Positions 23,781 to 33,028 are shown, counted from the stretch's first letter. The stretch: DNA of 64,000 nt from Paradesulfitobacterium ferrireducens (GCF_017310645.1 NZ_JAFLRH010000019.1:1-64000); one strand, 5' to 3'. A program made the numbers and translations. Notes: a model not told the origin generated them from the sequence alone.

Positions 23781-26051
23781 ATGTCAGTGCAGGAAAAAGA
23801 AGTCGAGCAAATCAACGAAGTTGGCAGTAAATTAGGCATGCAATGGAGAGACGGCACCAGTGCTGAAGTTGGAAGCACCTACCGCATTCAGCAGTTGAAC
23901 AAACTGCTGCACGCCAACAGGCCAAATTTGGAAATTCATCGGACCAGATGCTTTACCAAAGTCTTTCAAGAAACCGAAGGCCAGCCCTACCTTAGAAGAC
24001 GATATTTAGCCAGTGCCGAAACTTACGCTACGCTCCCGGTGCAAATTTACAATCATGAGCGGATTGTCGGCTGGCAAGGCCGCAAACCCAGAAGCGAAAA
24101 CTTTAATATCGAAATCCATGCGGATTGGCTGGGCAATGAAATTGACGAAATGCCTGAGCGCCGCTTTGACCCTTTCCAAATTAGTCCGGAAGATATTGAA
24201 GAATTAAAAACTGTTCACATTCCGTATTGGAAAGATAAAACATTGACTGCAGTATGGAAGCAGCAAGTCCCTAATCCTGATAAAATGTTCTTCTGCGGAG
24301 TCGCAGACTGCATTAATTACCTTTCCAATCCCGGGTCGCACTTTCTGCCGGATTATCAAGTTCTGATGAAGACAGGCTACAGAGGATATGCCCGGCTGGC
24401 GGAAGAATATTTAGCCAAAGTAGATGACAATAACCCGGAAGACATTGGGAAACGGGACTTTTATGAGGGGATCATTAAAGTTCTTGAAGCCGTACGCATT
24501 ATGGCCAATAATTATGCGGTGAAAGCCGAAGAGCTGGCGGTCGCTGAAAGCGATCCGCAGCGCAAAGCGGAGTTGTTGGAAATAAGCGATGTTTGCCGTC
24601 ATGTACCCTGGAATCCTCCCCGGACCTTTAGAGAAGCGGTTCAAACCGCGTGGTTCACCCAGATGCTCTTAAACATTGAAGGCGCCGGTCCTAGCATGTC
24701 CTACGGCCGTTTTGACCAGTACATGTATCCTTTCTACAAACGGGATCTTGAGGCCGGGATCCTGACTCCGGAAGGAGCTATGGAGTACCTTGAAGAACTC
24801 TATATTAAAACCACCAATATTCCTTGGTTCCAGCCGACTCAATTAGCCTATTATTTCGGCGGATATTATAAATTCCCACAGCTTGGGGTCGGCGGGTTAA
24901 CCAAAGAAGGCCGGGACGCTTCCAACGAAGTTTCTTACCTCTGCCTGCGTGCAATGCGGCATGTGCGTACGACCGCACCGTCTGTGGCGTTATATTTGCA
25001 TCAGAAAACACCGGAGTCTCTGTTAATTGAAGCATGTAAACTCAGTGCCGAAGGCATGGGCCATCCCTCATTTTTCAACGTGGATACCTACTCCAAAATG
25101 CTGGAATACCGCACAGGCGGGTTGAACGGAAAAAGTCCGTACACCATGGAACAAATCTTGGAAGGCGGCTGTCCCATCGGCTGTGTTGAGCCTGGGGTCA
25201 TGGGACTGCAATATGGACATACTGATTCGGCCATTGTAAACTTGGGCGCAGTTGTAAGCCTCGTTATGACGAATGGGATAAAACCGGCCGCACTCCCTGG
25301 ATGGGGTGCAGGTCAGCAGGTTGGCCCTCAAACCGGTGAGCCGCATGTCATGGAAACTTATGAGGACTTTAAGGCGGCTGTCAAAAAACAACTTGAATAT
25401 CATATCAAGGAAGTCCATGCCCATATGATAGTGGCCGAGAAAATCATTGCTGAGCAACATCAAGTCCCTCTGTTCAGTGCACTTTCGCGCGGGGTTATTG
25501 AGAAGGGCAAAGACGTTAGCGGCGGCAGCGCTTATTGTAATGTGGGCCCGACGATTCAGGCAGTAGGTCTGGCGGATATGTCTAACTCGCTCGCAGCCGT
25601 TAAGAAATGCGTCTATGACGAAAAGACGGTAACCATGAACGAGCTGTGCCAGGCGCTGGATGCAAATTTCGAAGGGTACGAAGATCTGCGGCTCAAACTG
25701 CGCAATGCTCCGAAGTACGGCAATGACGATGATTATGTTGACGACATTGCCGCCGAGATGTTCCAATTCTTCTCGGATACAGTCCGCTCCTTGAAATGCT
25801 ATCGGGGCAACTATTCCGATCCGGCGGTGCAAATGGTTCAGGCGCACGTCGGATTTGGTGAAATGACCTGGGCACTGCCCAATGGCCGCCTGGCCATGAA
25901 ACCGTTGGCCGATACCATGTCGGCTGAACAACAGACAGATGTTTACGGTCCGACAGCAGCTGCCAAAAGTTATGGCAAACTGAATTTCCCGGCTTTTACC
26001 AACGGAACACTGTTAAACATGTGGATCAGCCGCTCTGAGTTAGTAAAGTAA
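23781..26051 (+). CDS. Glycyl radical enzyme, catalytic (thiyl) subunit lacking the glycyl radical domain
   Basis: This 756-aa protein is a PFL-like ten-stranded-barrel glycyl radical enzyme. The thiyl cysteine is Cys468 in GGCPIGCVEPGVMG, with Glu470 two residues on and Asp482 fourteen residues on; His187 (GSHFLPDY) matches the active-site His of diol/glycerol dehydratases. This C-x-E set marks the dehydratase/eliminase branch, not PFL or alkylsuccinate synthases. The chain ends at GTLLNMWISRSELVK, where other family members run on into the glycine loop domain, so the RVxGY motif is absent. That domain is encoded by the next gene. ATG 23781 was chosen for the GAGGGAGGT site; the frame is open to 23742. 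Confidence 0.93.
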   Translation: MSVQEKEVEQINEVGSKLGMQWRDGTSAEVGSTYRIQQLNKLLHANRPNLEIHRTRCFTKVFQETEGQPYLRRRYLASAETYATLPVQIYNHERIVGWQGRKPRSENFNIEIHADWLGNEIDEMPERRFDPFQISPEDIEELKTVHIPYWKDKTLTAVWKQQVPNPDKMFFCGVADCINYLSNPGSHFLPDYQVLMKTGYRGYARLAEEYLAKVDDNNPEDIGKRDFYEGIIKVLEAVRIMANNYAVKAEELAVAESDPQRKAELLEISDVCRHVPWNPPRTFREAVQTAWFTQMLLNIEGAGPSMSYGRFDQYMYPFYKRDLEAGILTPEGAMEYLEELYIKTTNIPWFQPTQLAYYFGGYYKFPQLGVGGLTKEGRDASNEVSYLCLRAMRHVRTTAPSVALYLHQKTPESLLIEACKLSAEGMGHPSFFNVDTYSKMLEYRTGGLNGKSPYTMEQILEGGCPIGCVEPGVMGLQYGHTDSAIVNLGAVVSLVMTNGIKPAALPGWGAGQQVGPQTGEPHVMETYEDFKAAVKKQLEYHIKEVHAHMIVAEKIIAEQHQVPLFSALSRGVIEKGKDVSGGSAYCNVGPTIQAVGLADMSNSLAAVKKCVYDEKTVTMNELCQALDANFEGYEDLRLKLRNAPKYGNDDDYVDDIAAEMFQFFSDTVRSLKCYRGNYSDPAVQMVQAHVGFGEMTWALPNGRLAMKPLADTMSAEQQTDVYGPTAAAKSYGKLNFPAFTNGTLLNMWISRSELVK

Positions 26052-26074
26052 GACTCTTAAGGAGGTAATGAGCG

Positions 26075-26350
26075 ATGTCTAAAAAAAATCAATCAACTTA
26101 TCAGGAACCTGAATATAAAGACGCCGGACTAAGGAATTTCGCTAACCTTATCCGTACCACCCTAAACGATTACGGAGTCGAGCATATCCAGTTTAATACG
26201 ATTAATAAAGAAACTTTGCTCGATGCCCAAAAACATCCGGAGAAATATCCAACCTTGATGGTGCGGGTCGCGGGTTATAGTGTCTACTTTACCGACCTCA
26301 GTAAACGGGTTCAGGATGATGTTATATCCAGAACGGAGCACAGATTCTAG
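26075..26350 (+). CDS. Separate glycyl radical domain subunit of the split GRE
   Basis: This 91-residue protein is the missing C-terminal domain of the preceding enzyme: GLRNFANLIRTTLNDYGVEH, IQFNTINKETLLDAQKHPEK and RVAGYSVYFTDLSKRVQDDV match the end of full-length glycyl radical enzymes. The radical-bearing residue should be Gly67. It has its own AAGGAGGT site 8 bases before ATG 26075, lies 23 bp after the large-subunit stop, and is in a different frame, so it is a designed second gene, not a single point stop. About 17 polar residues precede the domain. GrcA/YfiD is a known stand-alone glycyl domain, but it repairs an enzyme that has its own glycine. Confidence 0.93.
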   Translation: MSKKNQSTYQEPEYKDAGLRNFANLIRTTLNDYGVEHIQFNTINKETLLDAQKHPEKYPTLMVRVAGYSVYFTDLSKRVQDDVISRTEHRF

Positions 26351-26477
26351 ACCTTTGAAAAAGCGGGCGTACGGTGAATTCTCTTTCCCCTGCGCCTTCT
26401 TTTCTTCCTATAACAAGACACCCGTTATTTCTTCTAAATGCCTAGTTATCCATTATCCCAGTGCCGGAGGGAAACTT

Positions 26478-27422
26478 ATGCCAATAAAACAAAACGCCTT
26501 AGTATTCGATATATCCAGATATCGAATTGAAGACGGCCCCGGCATTAGAACCGCCGTGTTTTATAAAGGGTGTCCTCTTCGGTGTAAGTGGTGCTCCAAT
26601 CCTTTTGGTTTTCAAACAAAACCGGAACTTGCATATAACAAAAACAAGTGTGTTTCCTGCCTGACCTGTGTCCATGTCTGCTCGCGCCAGGCCATCAAGG
26701 TGATCGATGGGAAACCGGTTATTAACAGAAATGAGTGCGATGCTTGCGGATTATGTGCTACTGCCTGTCCCAACAAAGCCCTGGCCATTGTCGGCCAGCT
26801 CTATACGCCCGCTGAACTATTTCGCCAGATTCAAAGGGACCGGATGTTTTACCGACGCAATGAGGGTGGAATCACTTTGACGGGTGGGGAGGTTTTACTT
26901 CAGGCTCAAGCAGCTGCTGAACTTTTGCGCCAATGCCGTTCAGAAATGATGCACACAGCGATCGAGACTTCGGGGTATGGCCGATGGGAAGACCTCGAAA
27001 AACTACTCTCTTTAAGTAATTTGGTTTTTATGGACATTAAGCATATGGATTCTGAGATTCACCGGGAGCTAACCGGTGTTCCCAATGAACTTATTTTTGA
27101 CAATATTAAGCATGCGGTGGAATATAGCCTTAAATACGGAACGCCTAAAATTATTCTTCGAGTTCCCATTATCATGGGACTGAATGACCAGGAAGATAAC
27201 TTATTAAAAACCGGTGCGTTTTTTCATTCACTTTCGGACAAGTTGGAAATCAATATTTTGCCCTATCACCGGTTGGGTTCGGGAAAATACGAAATGATTG
27301 GTTTAGAGTATCTACTGCCGGAGCTTGAGGTTCCTTCTAAAGAACGGATGGAAGAATATCGGAGGTTGATTGAGCAGACTGGTATTAAATGTACAGTTGG
27401 GGGCAGTGAAATTGAAGCCTGA
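26478..27422 (+). CDS. Glycyl radical enzyme activating enzyme (radical SAM)
   Basis: This 314-aa activase has the radical-SAM cluster motif C32-x3-C36-x2-C39 (GCPLRCKWCSNP), followed by an inserted ferredoxin domain with two four-Cys sets (C58, C61, C64, C68 and C87, C90, C93, C97). This is the layout of the non-PFL activases. DISRYRIEDGPGIRT at the N-terminus and GGEVLLQ are family motifs. It would abstract H from Gly67 of the small protein. ATG 26478 follows GGAGGG; the frame is open upstream without start support. The 127-bp gap before it is pyrimidine-rich. Confidence 0.93.
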   Translation: MPIKQNALVFDISRYRIEDGPGIRTAVFYKGCPLRCKWCSNPFGFQTKPELAYNKNKCVSCLTCVHVCSRQAIKVIDGKPVINRNECDACGLCATACPNKALAIVGQLYTPAELFRQIQRDRMFYRRNEGGITLTGGEVLLQAQAAAELLRQCRSEMMHTAIETSGYGRWEDLEKLLSLSNLVFMDIKHMDSEIHRELTGVPNELIFDNIKHAVEYSLKYGTPKIILRVPIIMGLNDQEDNLLKTGAFFHSLSDKLEINILPYHRLGSGKYEMIGLEYLLPELEVPSKERMEEYRRLIEQTGIKCTVGGSEIEA

Positions 27423-27459
27423 CCATGAGATATAACAAATGAAAAGGGGAGTGTAGTTT

Positions 27460-28692
27460 ATGACCAAGCCTTTGGAAGGAATTACGATCTTAGATGCAAC
27501 AACATTCTTGTCAGGTCCTTATGCTACTCTCTTATTAGCCGGGATGGGCGCGCGCGTTATCAAAGTTGAGCAGCCCAAATCAGGAGATCCGTCCAGAATC
27601 AGTCCGCCTTTTGCCGGAAAGAACGGGGCGGCTGCCAAACCACTGGATAAGGAAGATTTGTCTTTTGGCATGTTGAAACGAGGCCGCAACAAAGAGAGCA
27701 TTACCTTAAACCTTAAGCATGAAAAAGGCAAAGAGATTTTCAGGGAACTAGCTAAACGGGTGGACGTGGTTGTAGAGAACTTCCGTCCCGGAACCATGGA
27801 TAAACTGGGCGTAGGGTACGATGTCCTTAAAGTGCTTAACCCTGGCCTGATTTATTGTTCTCTGAGTGGATTCGGGCTCTCGGGCAGTTACCGGGATCTT
27901 CCGGCCTTTGATATTGTGGTGCAGGCCATGAGTGGGCTGATGTCCATCAACGGCATGCCGGATTCTGCGCCCGTTAAAACCGGTGTCATCATGGGTGATT
28001 TGGCCGGGGGTATGTTCTCCGCCCTCGGAATTCTGGGTGCTCTGCGATACCGTGACCTGACAGGGAAAGGCCAACTGGTCGAGACCTCGATGCTGGATGC
28101 ACTGCTTGCTTTAATTCTGGACGAAGCTCCCGACTTTTGGGCCTCAGAAGGACATTCCGTGCGTATGGGCAACCGCTTGCTGCGATTGACTCCGTTTAAT
28201 TCCTATCCTACATTGGATGGCTACATTGTGATTGCCAGCGGCAATGACCAGCATTGGGAACGGCTGCTGAAAGCAATGGAGCGGGAAGATTTGATGGGGG
28301 ACTCCCGGTTTAACAACCAGCCGCAGCGCACTGCGAACGCCGATGGGGTAGATGCGATCATTAGTGCTTGGAGCAGTACGATGACTACTCAGGATGCAGT
28401 AAACATCTTAATTCAATATGAGGTGCCCAGTGGCCCGGTTCGTGATGTAATCGATGTCCTAAAGGATCAGGAGCTGATCAAACGGGGAACGTTGGTTGAC
28501 ATTCAGCATCCCACAGCCGGTACCATCAAAGGCTTTAAGGCCTGGGGTTATCCGATCAAGTTTTCGGAAGCGGAGGCAGGCTTTGACCAACTGGCGCCGT
28601 TTTTAGGAGCGAATAACAAGGAAGTGTACCGGGATTTATTGGGACTAACAGATGCAGAAATCGAAGAACTGAGGGCTAACAAGGTTATTTGA
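27460..28692 (+). CDS. CaiB/BaiF-type (class III) CoA transferase, copy 1
   Basis: This 410-aa class III CoA transferase has N-terminal TKPLEGITILDATTFLSGPY, PKSGDPSRISPPF, and a likely catalytic Asp180 in VIMGDLAGG. Enzymes of this family move CoA between carboxylic acids through aspartyl anhydrides. Set between the GRE activase and an enoyl-CoA hydratase, it probably activates the unsaturated acid that the GRE makes. A near-copy of the same length lies at 36048. Confidence 0.88.
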   Translation: MTKPLEGITILDATTFLSGPYATLLLAGMGARVIKVEQPKSGDPSRISPPFAGKNGAAAKPLDKEDLSFGMLKRGRNKESITLNLKHEKGKEIFRELAKRVDVVVENFRPGTMDKLGVGYDVLKVLNPGLIYCSLSGFGLSGSYRDLPAFDIVVQAMSGLMSINGMPDSAPVKTGVIMGDLAGGMFSALGILGALRYRDLTGKGQLVETSMLDALLALILDEAPDFWASEGHSVRMGNRLLRLTPFNSYPTLDGYIVIASGNDQHWERLLKAMEREDLMGDSRFNNQPQRTANADGVDAIISAWSSTMTTQDAVNILIQYEVPSGPVRDVIDVLKDQELIKRGTLVDIQHPTAGTIKGFKAWGYPIKFSEAEAGFDQLAPFLGANNKEVYRDLLGLTDAEIEELRANKVI

Positions 28693-28726
28693 TGCTGCTG
28701 CACTATAAGAGAAAGGATAAAAGTCT

Positions 28727-29515
28727 ATGGATGTTAACAACTCCATAATTCTTGAAAGATCAGGCCGGATCTGCACCCTCTACCTGAATAAACCGAATAC
28801 GAGAAACGCTCTGGATTTTCATATGAGAGAAGAGTTATCGGAAGCGCTTGACTCCATCGCAACTGATCCGTCGATCAGGGTTTTGATTTTATCAGGAAAA
28901 GGTTCCGCCTTCTGCGCGGGCGGGGATTTGCGCTCGATGGATCACAAATTCAATCCCTTTGAAGGCCGTCAGCGTTTGAAGACCACGCAGCATACCTGGT
29001 TAAAAAAACTAATTGAGTTAGAGATTCCGGTTATTGCTGCCGTAAACGGGGTTGCAGCGGGAGCAGGTTTTAATTTGGCCATAGCCTGTGATCTGGTGGT
29101 GGCGGCTGAAGAAGCCAAATTCATTCAATCGTTTATCAAGGTTGGATTAGTTCCTGATGCCGGAGGTCTTTACTATTTGCCGAGATTGGTAGGACTTCAT
29201 AAGGCAAAGGAGCTAATGTTCAGCGGGGGGATTATTGAAGCCCGCGAGGCAGAACGACTCGGCATCGTTAATACAGTGGTTCCGGGAAATGAACTTATGG
29301 CCTACGCCCAGGAAAAAGCAGCTGAGTTGTCTCAGCTGCCGATGAATGCTTTGGCCTTAATCAAAAAGATGTTAAACCTTAGCCTTGAGTCCAATTTAGA
29401 CACGATGTTGGAATTGGAAGCAATGGCTCAAGATTTGTGTTTTGCGTCAGAGGATTTCGTTGAAGGACGGAAAGCCTTTTTCGATAAGAGAAAGCCTAAG
29501 TTCAAAAATAACTAA
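28727..29515 (+). CDS. Enoyl-CoA hydratase/isomerase family protein
   Basis: This 262-aa crotonase-fold protein has oxyanion-hole segments GSAFCAGGDLRSM (about 63-75) and AVNGVAAGAGFNLAIACD, and IKVGLVPDAGGLYYLPRLVG, which resembles the PaaG-type isomerase signature with Asp in place of the first catalytic Glu. It acts on acyl-CoA esters by hydration or double-bond isomerisation and likely follows the CoA transferase in the GRE pathway. It ends the operon, with a terminator 14 bp on. Confidence 0.87.
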   Translation: MDVNNSIILERSGRICTLYLNKPNTRNALDFHMREELSEALDSIATDPSIRVLILSGKGSAFCAGGDLRSMDHKFNPFEGRQRLKTTQHTWLKKLIELEIPVIAAVNGVAAGAGFNLAIACDLVVAAEEAKFIQSFIKVGLVPDAGGLYYLPRLVGLHKAKELMFSGGIIEAREAERLGIVNTVVPGNELMAYAQEKAAELSQLPMNALALIKKMLNLSLESNLDTMLELEAMAQDLCFASEDFVEGRKAFFDKRKPKFKNN

Positions 29516-29528
29516 TATACCTCAATAC

Positions 29529-29592
29529 AACTGGGCCGGACTTGGCGAAACCTTACAGGGTGTTAGCCAAAGTCGGCCCAGTTTATTTTTCT
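29529..29592 (+). terminator. Long imperfect-palindrome terminator (repeat family copy 1)
   Basis: AACTGGGCCG-ACTTGGC pairs with GCCAAAGT-CGGCCCAGTT, followed by TATTTTTCTT. It closes the GRE operon. The same 55-bp palindrome recurs, diverged, at 37330 and, closely, inside the CPBP gene at 38592. Confidence 0.75.
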
Positions 29593-30064
29593 TAAGAAGT
29601 TATTCAGCTCTTCTGACAATCTATAGCTTGAGACATGATATCAAGGACACGTCTTCTTTCACCTAAATTGTAAAGTGCAAGCCAAACTCCGTTTAGAAAA
29701 TTCAAATGAAAATTTTTAATTATTGAAATCTCCAATAATTATATTAGGAAACAGAAATATTATTAATCGGATTTATGTTAATATAAAAATAAATTTAAGG
29801 ACGAGTTATGTATAGAATTTTCTAAACACTAAGAATTTTGTGAAGAGGTTAGGTTTTTTAAGAAAACTCAAAGGAAGATTGCCAGACATGTTAGCAGTTA
29901 ACGGAAATGTTAATAAATCATGAGAGGTGGTATAAGTCAATCTAAAAAAACATCCTCCAATTCAATCAATCAACAGTAAAACACTTGGTTAATTTATGGA
30001 ATGTTTGTTCAAACCGATTCACTAAAAATTGAAAGGGCCAATCTATTTCAAGGAGGGTCATTGA
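29593..30064 (+). promoter_or_regulatory. Leader region of the TRAP operon with a LysR-like inverted repeat
   Basis: This AT-rich stretch of about 470 bp contains no gene. The inverted repeat TAATTATTG (29717-29725) / CAATAATTA (29733-29741) with a 7-base spacer fits a LysR-type T-N11-A box, and its half-site TATTGAAA also occurs (inverted) in the repeats beside the LysR gene at 33962. An 11-codon reading frame at 29888 is too weak to call. Confidence 0.4.
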
Positions 30065-31081
30065 ATGAAAAAAACAGTGTCGATTTTATTAGTTTTGAGC
30101 TTGTTACTTACCTTAGTTATATCTGGTTGCGGAAGCTCAACAAATACTAGCGGAACGGATAATAAGCCGATAATAATTAAATTTTCTCATGTAGTCGCTG
30201 AAAGCACTCCTAAACATCAAGCAGCTCTAAAATTTAAGGAGCTCCTTGAAAAAAACTCAAACGGAAAATTCCAGGTACAAGTTTTTCCTTCTAGCCAACT
30301 TTATGGCGATAAAGAGGAAATGGAGGCTTTACAGGCTAATAATGTTCAGTTTATTGCTCCGTTGTCAAACAAAGTAGTAAGTTTCTCAAAATCATTCCAA
30401 ATCAGTGATCTTCCTTTCTTGTTTCAAGACGAGAAATCCGCTTATAGTTTCTATATCGGTGAGAATGGCCAAAAATTATTGAAATCGCTGGAACCGAAAG
30501 GAATTTTAGGAGTAGCTTGGTGGTTGAACGCCCAAAAAGTCTTTACAAACTCCAAACGGCCGATTACTAAGCCGGAAGATTTCAAAGGGTTAAAGTTCCG
30601 GACTCAAAGCGGCGGGCTACTCGATGATCAGTTCAAGGCCTTGGGAGCTGGGTCGCAAACCATTGCATGGGGCGACACGTACCAGGCTCTACAAAACGGA
30701 ACCGTAGACGGCCAGGAAAATACCCTGAATAATATTGATACCGCGAAACTAGACGAAGTCCAAAAATACTTAACTATTTCTAACCATGGCCGAAATGACT
30801 ATGTTGTCTTAACAAACTCGAAGTTTTGGAACAGTCTGTCGCCTGAAGACCAAAAGCTTATCAACGATGCTATGAAACAGGCTACCGATTATGAAATAAA
30901 ATTAGCGGGTGAGCTTGACCGGAAGAGTTTAGAGAATTTACAAAACCGCGGTAAGATAAAAATCAACACCCTTTCAGACAGTCAAAAAGAAGAGTTTAAG
31001 AAAGTGCTACAACCTGTCTATGACAAGTATGTTGATCTAATCGGAAAAGAATATATCGAAGCTGCTAAAAATAGCAAGTAA
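30065..31081 (+). CDS. dctP: TRAP transporter substrate-binding lipoprotein DctP
   Basis: This 338-aa exported lipoprotein has a 21-residue signal ending at the lipobox ISGC22, then a DctP-type fold with HVVAESTPKHQAA, and the carboxylate-binding Arg in KGLKFRTQSGGLLDDQFKAL. TRAP systems of this type take up C4-dicarboxylates or other organic acids with the Na+ gradient. Strong AAGGAGGGTC site before ATG 30065. dctQ and dctM follow. Confidence 0.9.
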   Translation: MKKTVSILLVLSLLLTLVISGCGSSTNTSGTDNKPIIIKFSHVVAESTPKHQAALKFKELLEKNSNGKFQVQVFPSSQLYGDKEEMEALQANNVQFIAPLSNKVVSFSKSFQISDLPFLFQDEKSAYSFYIGENGQKLLKSLEPKGILGVAWWLNAQKVFTNSKRPITKPEDFKGLKFRTQSGGLLDDQFKALGAGSQTIAWGDTYQALQNGTVDGQENTLNNIDTAKLDEVQKYLTISNHGRNDYVVLTNSKFWNSLSPEDQKLINDAMKQATDYEIKLAGELDRKSLENLQNRGKIKINTLSDSQKEEFKKVLQPVYDKYVDLIGKEYIEAAKNSK

Positions 31082-31177
31082 CATAATGAGCGGGGGACAT
31101 GTATTGGTAACGCCATTACTGTCCCCTCATTACACTACATTATTCTGAAGCTATCTAAAGGGGAGGTTGTCAGCCGA

Positions 31178-31687
31178 ATGATTAAACGATTAGGCCGGTC
31201 TTATAAGGCATTTGAGGATTACTTTTGCGGTGGCTTAGTTTTTATTGGCTTATCGCTGATAATGCTTAATGTAATACTACGGTATTTTTTTAATCAATCC
31301 AGATCTATTTTGGATGAATTTAGCACTTATTTTATGATTTGGGGAACTCTTGCTGGAACAGCAGTGGCTTTACGCGATGACCATCATATTAAGGTTGATA
31401 TGCTGTTTATCCGTTTACCGATTAAGCTACAGCGTTGGGTCAGTGTTATTGCTCATATAATCGGGATTTTCTTCGGCTTGTTTTATACTTTTTATGGATC
31501 TCAATTAGTTGGACGTTATTATACTTCCGGACAAGTATCCACAGATAGCAGCTTCCCTCTCTGGATAGTTTATCTTATCATGCCGGTCAGCGGATTGATG
31601 TTTATTTTCAGGATACTGACAAAACTCTACCTGCTCTTTAAAAACGGCGGTGCTGACTGGCATAGAGCTAACAGCGGGGAGGTTTAA
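31178..31687 (+). CDS. dctQ: TRAP transporter small permease DctQ
   Basis: This 169-aa protein has four hydrophobic segments and the DctQ hallmark DEFSTYFMIWGTLAGTAVAL followed by RDDHHIKVDML. It forms the membrane complex with DctM. It starts at ATG 31178 behind GGGGAGGTTG and its stop precedes dctM by 4 bp. Confidence 0.88.
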   Translation: MIKRLGRSYKAFEDYFCGGLVFIGLSLIMLNVILRYFFNQSRSILDEFSTYFMIWGTLAGTAVALRDDHHIKVDMLFIRLPIKLQRWVSVIAHIIGIFFGLFYTFYGSQLVGRYYTSGQVSTDSSFPLWIVYLIMPVSGLMFIFRILTKLYLLFKNGGADWHRANSGEV

Positions 31688-31691
31688 GTTC

Positions 31692-32972
31692 ATGGAAACA
31701 GCTATTTTATTTACTCTATTCATTGTTCTTTTTCTGATAAATGTGCCTATTGCTATAAGCTTGGCCCTAGCTGCTATTATCGTTCTTGGAATCGATGGCC
31801 AATTCACGATGTATATGGTTGCGCAACGGATGTTTGCTTCACTGCTTTCTAATACGCTTATGGCTATACCAGCGTTTGTTTTCGCAGGAGTGCTCATGTC
31901 CTATGGTGGTATATCTAAATATCTTATAGCGGCACTCAAGGCATGGTTTGGGCATTTACCGGGTGGACTAGCAGTAGTAACAATAATGGCTTGTGCCATT
32001 TTTGCAGCTATATCCGGATCGAGTCCCGCCACCGCAGCAGCAATTGGTTCGATCATGATGCCTACTTTAATCGAGGGCGGATATGATAAAAAATATGCGA
32101 TGGGGTTAATTGCGGCAGCCGGTACCTTGGGAATTCTAATTCCCCCGAGTGTCCCAATGGTTGTCTTCGGAGTTACAGCCGAAGAATCCATTGGCAAATT
32201 ATTCATGGCCGGTTTGCTTCCTGGTCTTTTCTTGACATTAATTCTCATCGTAACTTCCGTGGTATATGCAAAGGCTAAAGGATTCGGCAGAAGTGAGCGT
32301 GCATCATGGAACACACGCTGGCGTACAACCATTAAAGCTCTGCCCGGCGCTTTTCTCCCGGTCTTTATTTTAGGAACAATCTACTTAGGCGTAGTTACTC
32401 CGACTGAGGCAGCCACTCTTTCCGTATTTTACACGCTTATTGTATCCACTCTAATATATAAAGAGTTTAAATTAAAAGATGTAAGAACAGTATTTAGAGA
32501 GTCGATAAATATTTCGTCCATGATCTTTTTGATCATTGCTGCGGCCCAAGTTTTTGCTCTCTTTCTCACCGCCAATCAAGTACCGAATCAAATTTCAATG
32601 TGGATTGCTGATCATCATCTTAGTAAGTATGCATTCTTTTTTGCCACAAACTTAATGTTTTTCGTTATGGGTACGTTCTTGGAAGCTGTCTCCATAATTC
32701 TCATTACTCTGCCTTTGTTGTTGCCGATAATCCATGCCCTGCATATTGATCTAATTCATTTTGCTGTGGTTATGACAGTGAACATGGAATTGGCAATGAT
32801 TACACCGCCGGTGGGGTTAAATTTATTCGTAGTCAGTGCAATGGCAAAAGAGCGGGTGGAGAGTGTTGTAAAAGGTGTGGCCCCGTTTTTAGTAATCATG
32901 ATTCTTGGGTTAATCACGTTTATTTTCTGGCCAGGTATTTCTCTGTACATTCCAAGAGTATTAATGCAGTAA
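31692..32972 (+). CDS. dctM: TRAP transporter large permease DctM
   Basis: This 426-aa, roughly 12-helix permease has family stretches NVPIAISLALAAI, GSSPATAAAIGSIMMPTLIE and LGILIPPSVPMVVFGV. It is the Na+-coupled membrane subunit of the TRAP system. ATG 31692 was preferred because it gives the standard N-terminus after GGGGAGGT; an in-frame start at 31650 would overlap dctQ. A hairpin terminator follows. Confidence 0.9.
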   Translation: METAILFTLFIVLFLINVPIAISLALAAIIVLGIDGQFTMYMVAQRMFASLLSNTLMAIPAFVFAGVLMSYGGISKYLIAALKAWFGHLPGGLAVVTIMACAIFAAISGSSPATAAAIGSIMMPTLIEGGYDKKYAMGLIAAAGTLGILIPPSVPMVVFGVTAEESIGKLFMAGLLPGLFLTLILIVTSVVYAKAKGFGRSERASWNTRWRTTIKALPGAFLPVFILGTIYLGVVTPTEAATLSVFYTLIVSTLIYKEFKLKDVRTVFRESINISSMIFLIIAAAQVFALFLTANQVPNQISMWIADHHLSKYAFFFATNLMFFVMGTFLEAVSIILITLPLLLPIIHALHIDLIHFAVVMTVNMELAMITPPVGLNLFVVSAMAKERVESVVKGVAPFLVIMILGLITFIFWPGISLYIPRVLMQ

Positions 32973-32981
32973 ACAAAATTT

Positions 32982-33016
32982 AAAGGCCTCAGGGTAAAAA
33001 CCCTGGGGTCTTTATC
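32982..33016. terminator. Bidirectional terminator between dctM and the LysR gene
   Basis: AAAGGCCTCAGGGT and ACCCTGGGGTCTTT form a strong hairpin with A-rich and T-rich flanks, so it can stop transcription from both convergent genes. Confidence 0.75.
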
Positions 33017-33028
33017 TATATTGTCCGA

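Noticed and set aside
23781-26051. Assignment of the GRE as an alkyl/benzylsuccinate synthase
   Set aside because: The C-x-E motif and Asp at +14 belong to the dehydratase/eliminase branch; fumarate-adding enzymes lack this Glu.
26051-26075. Explanation of the split GRE as a simple sequencing frameshift
   Set aside because: There is a stop, a 23-bp spacer and a well-placed Shine-Dalgarno before a good ATG, and the spacer does not encode GRE-like residues in any frame.
26280-26477. N-terminal extension of the activase from 26280
   Set aside because: It overlaps the glycyl-domain gene, has no ribosome site, and family proteins begin near the ATG at 26478.
29888-29923. 11-codon reading frame in the TRAP leader
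   Set aside because: Too short, weak ribosome site, no conservation evidence.
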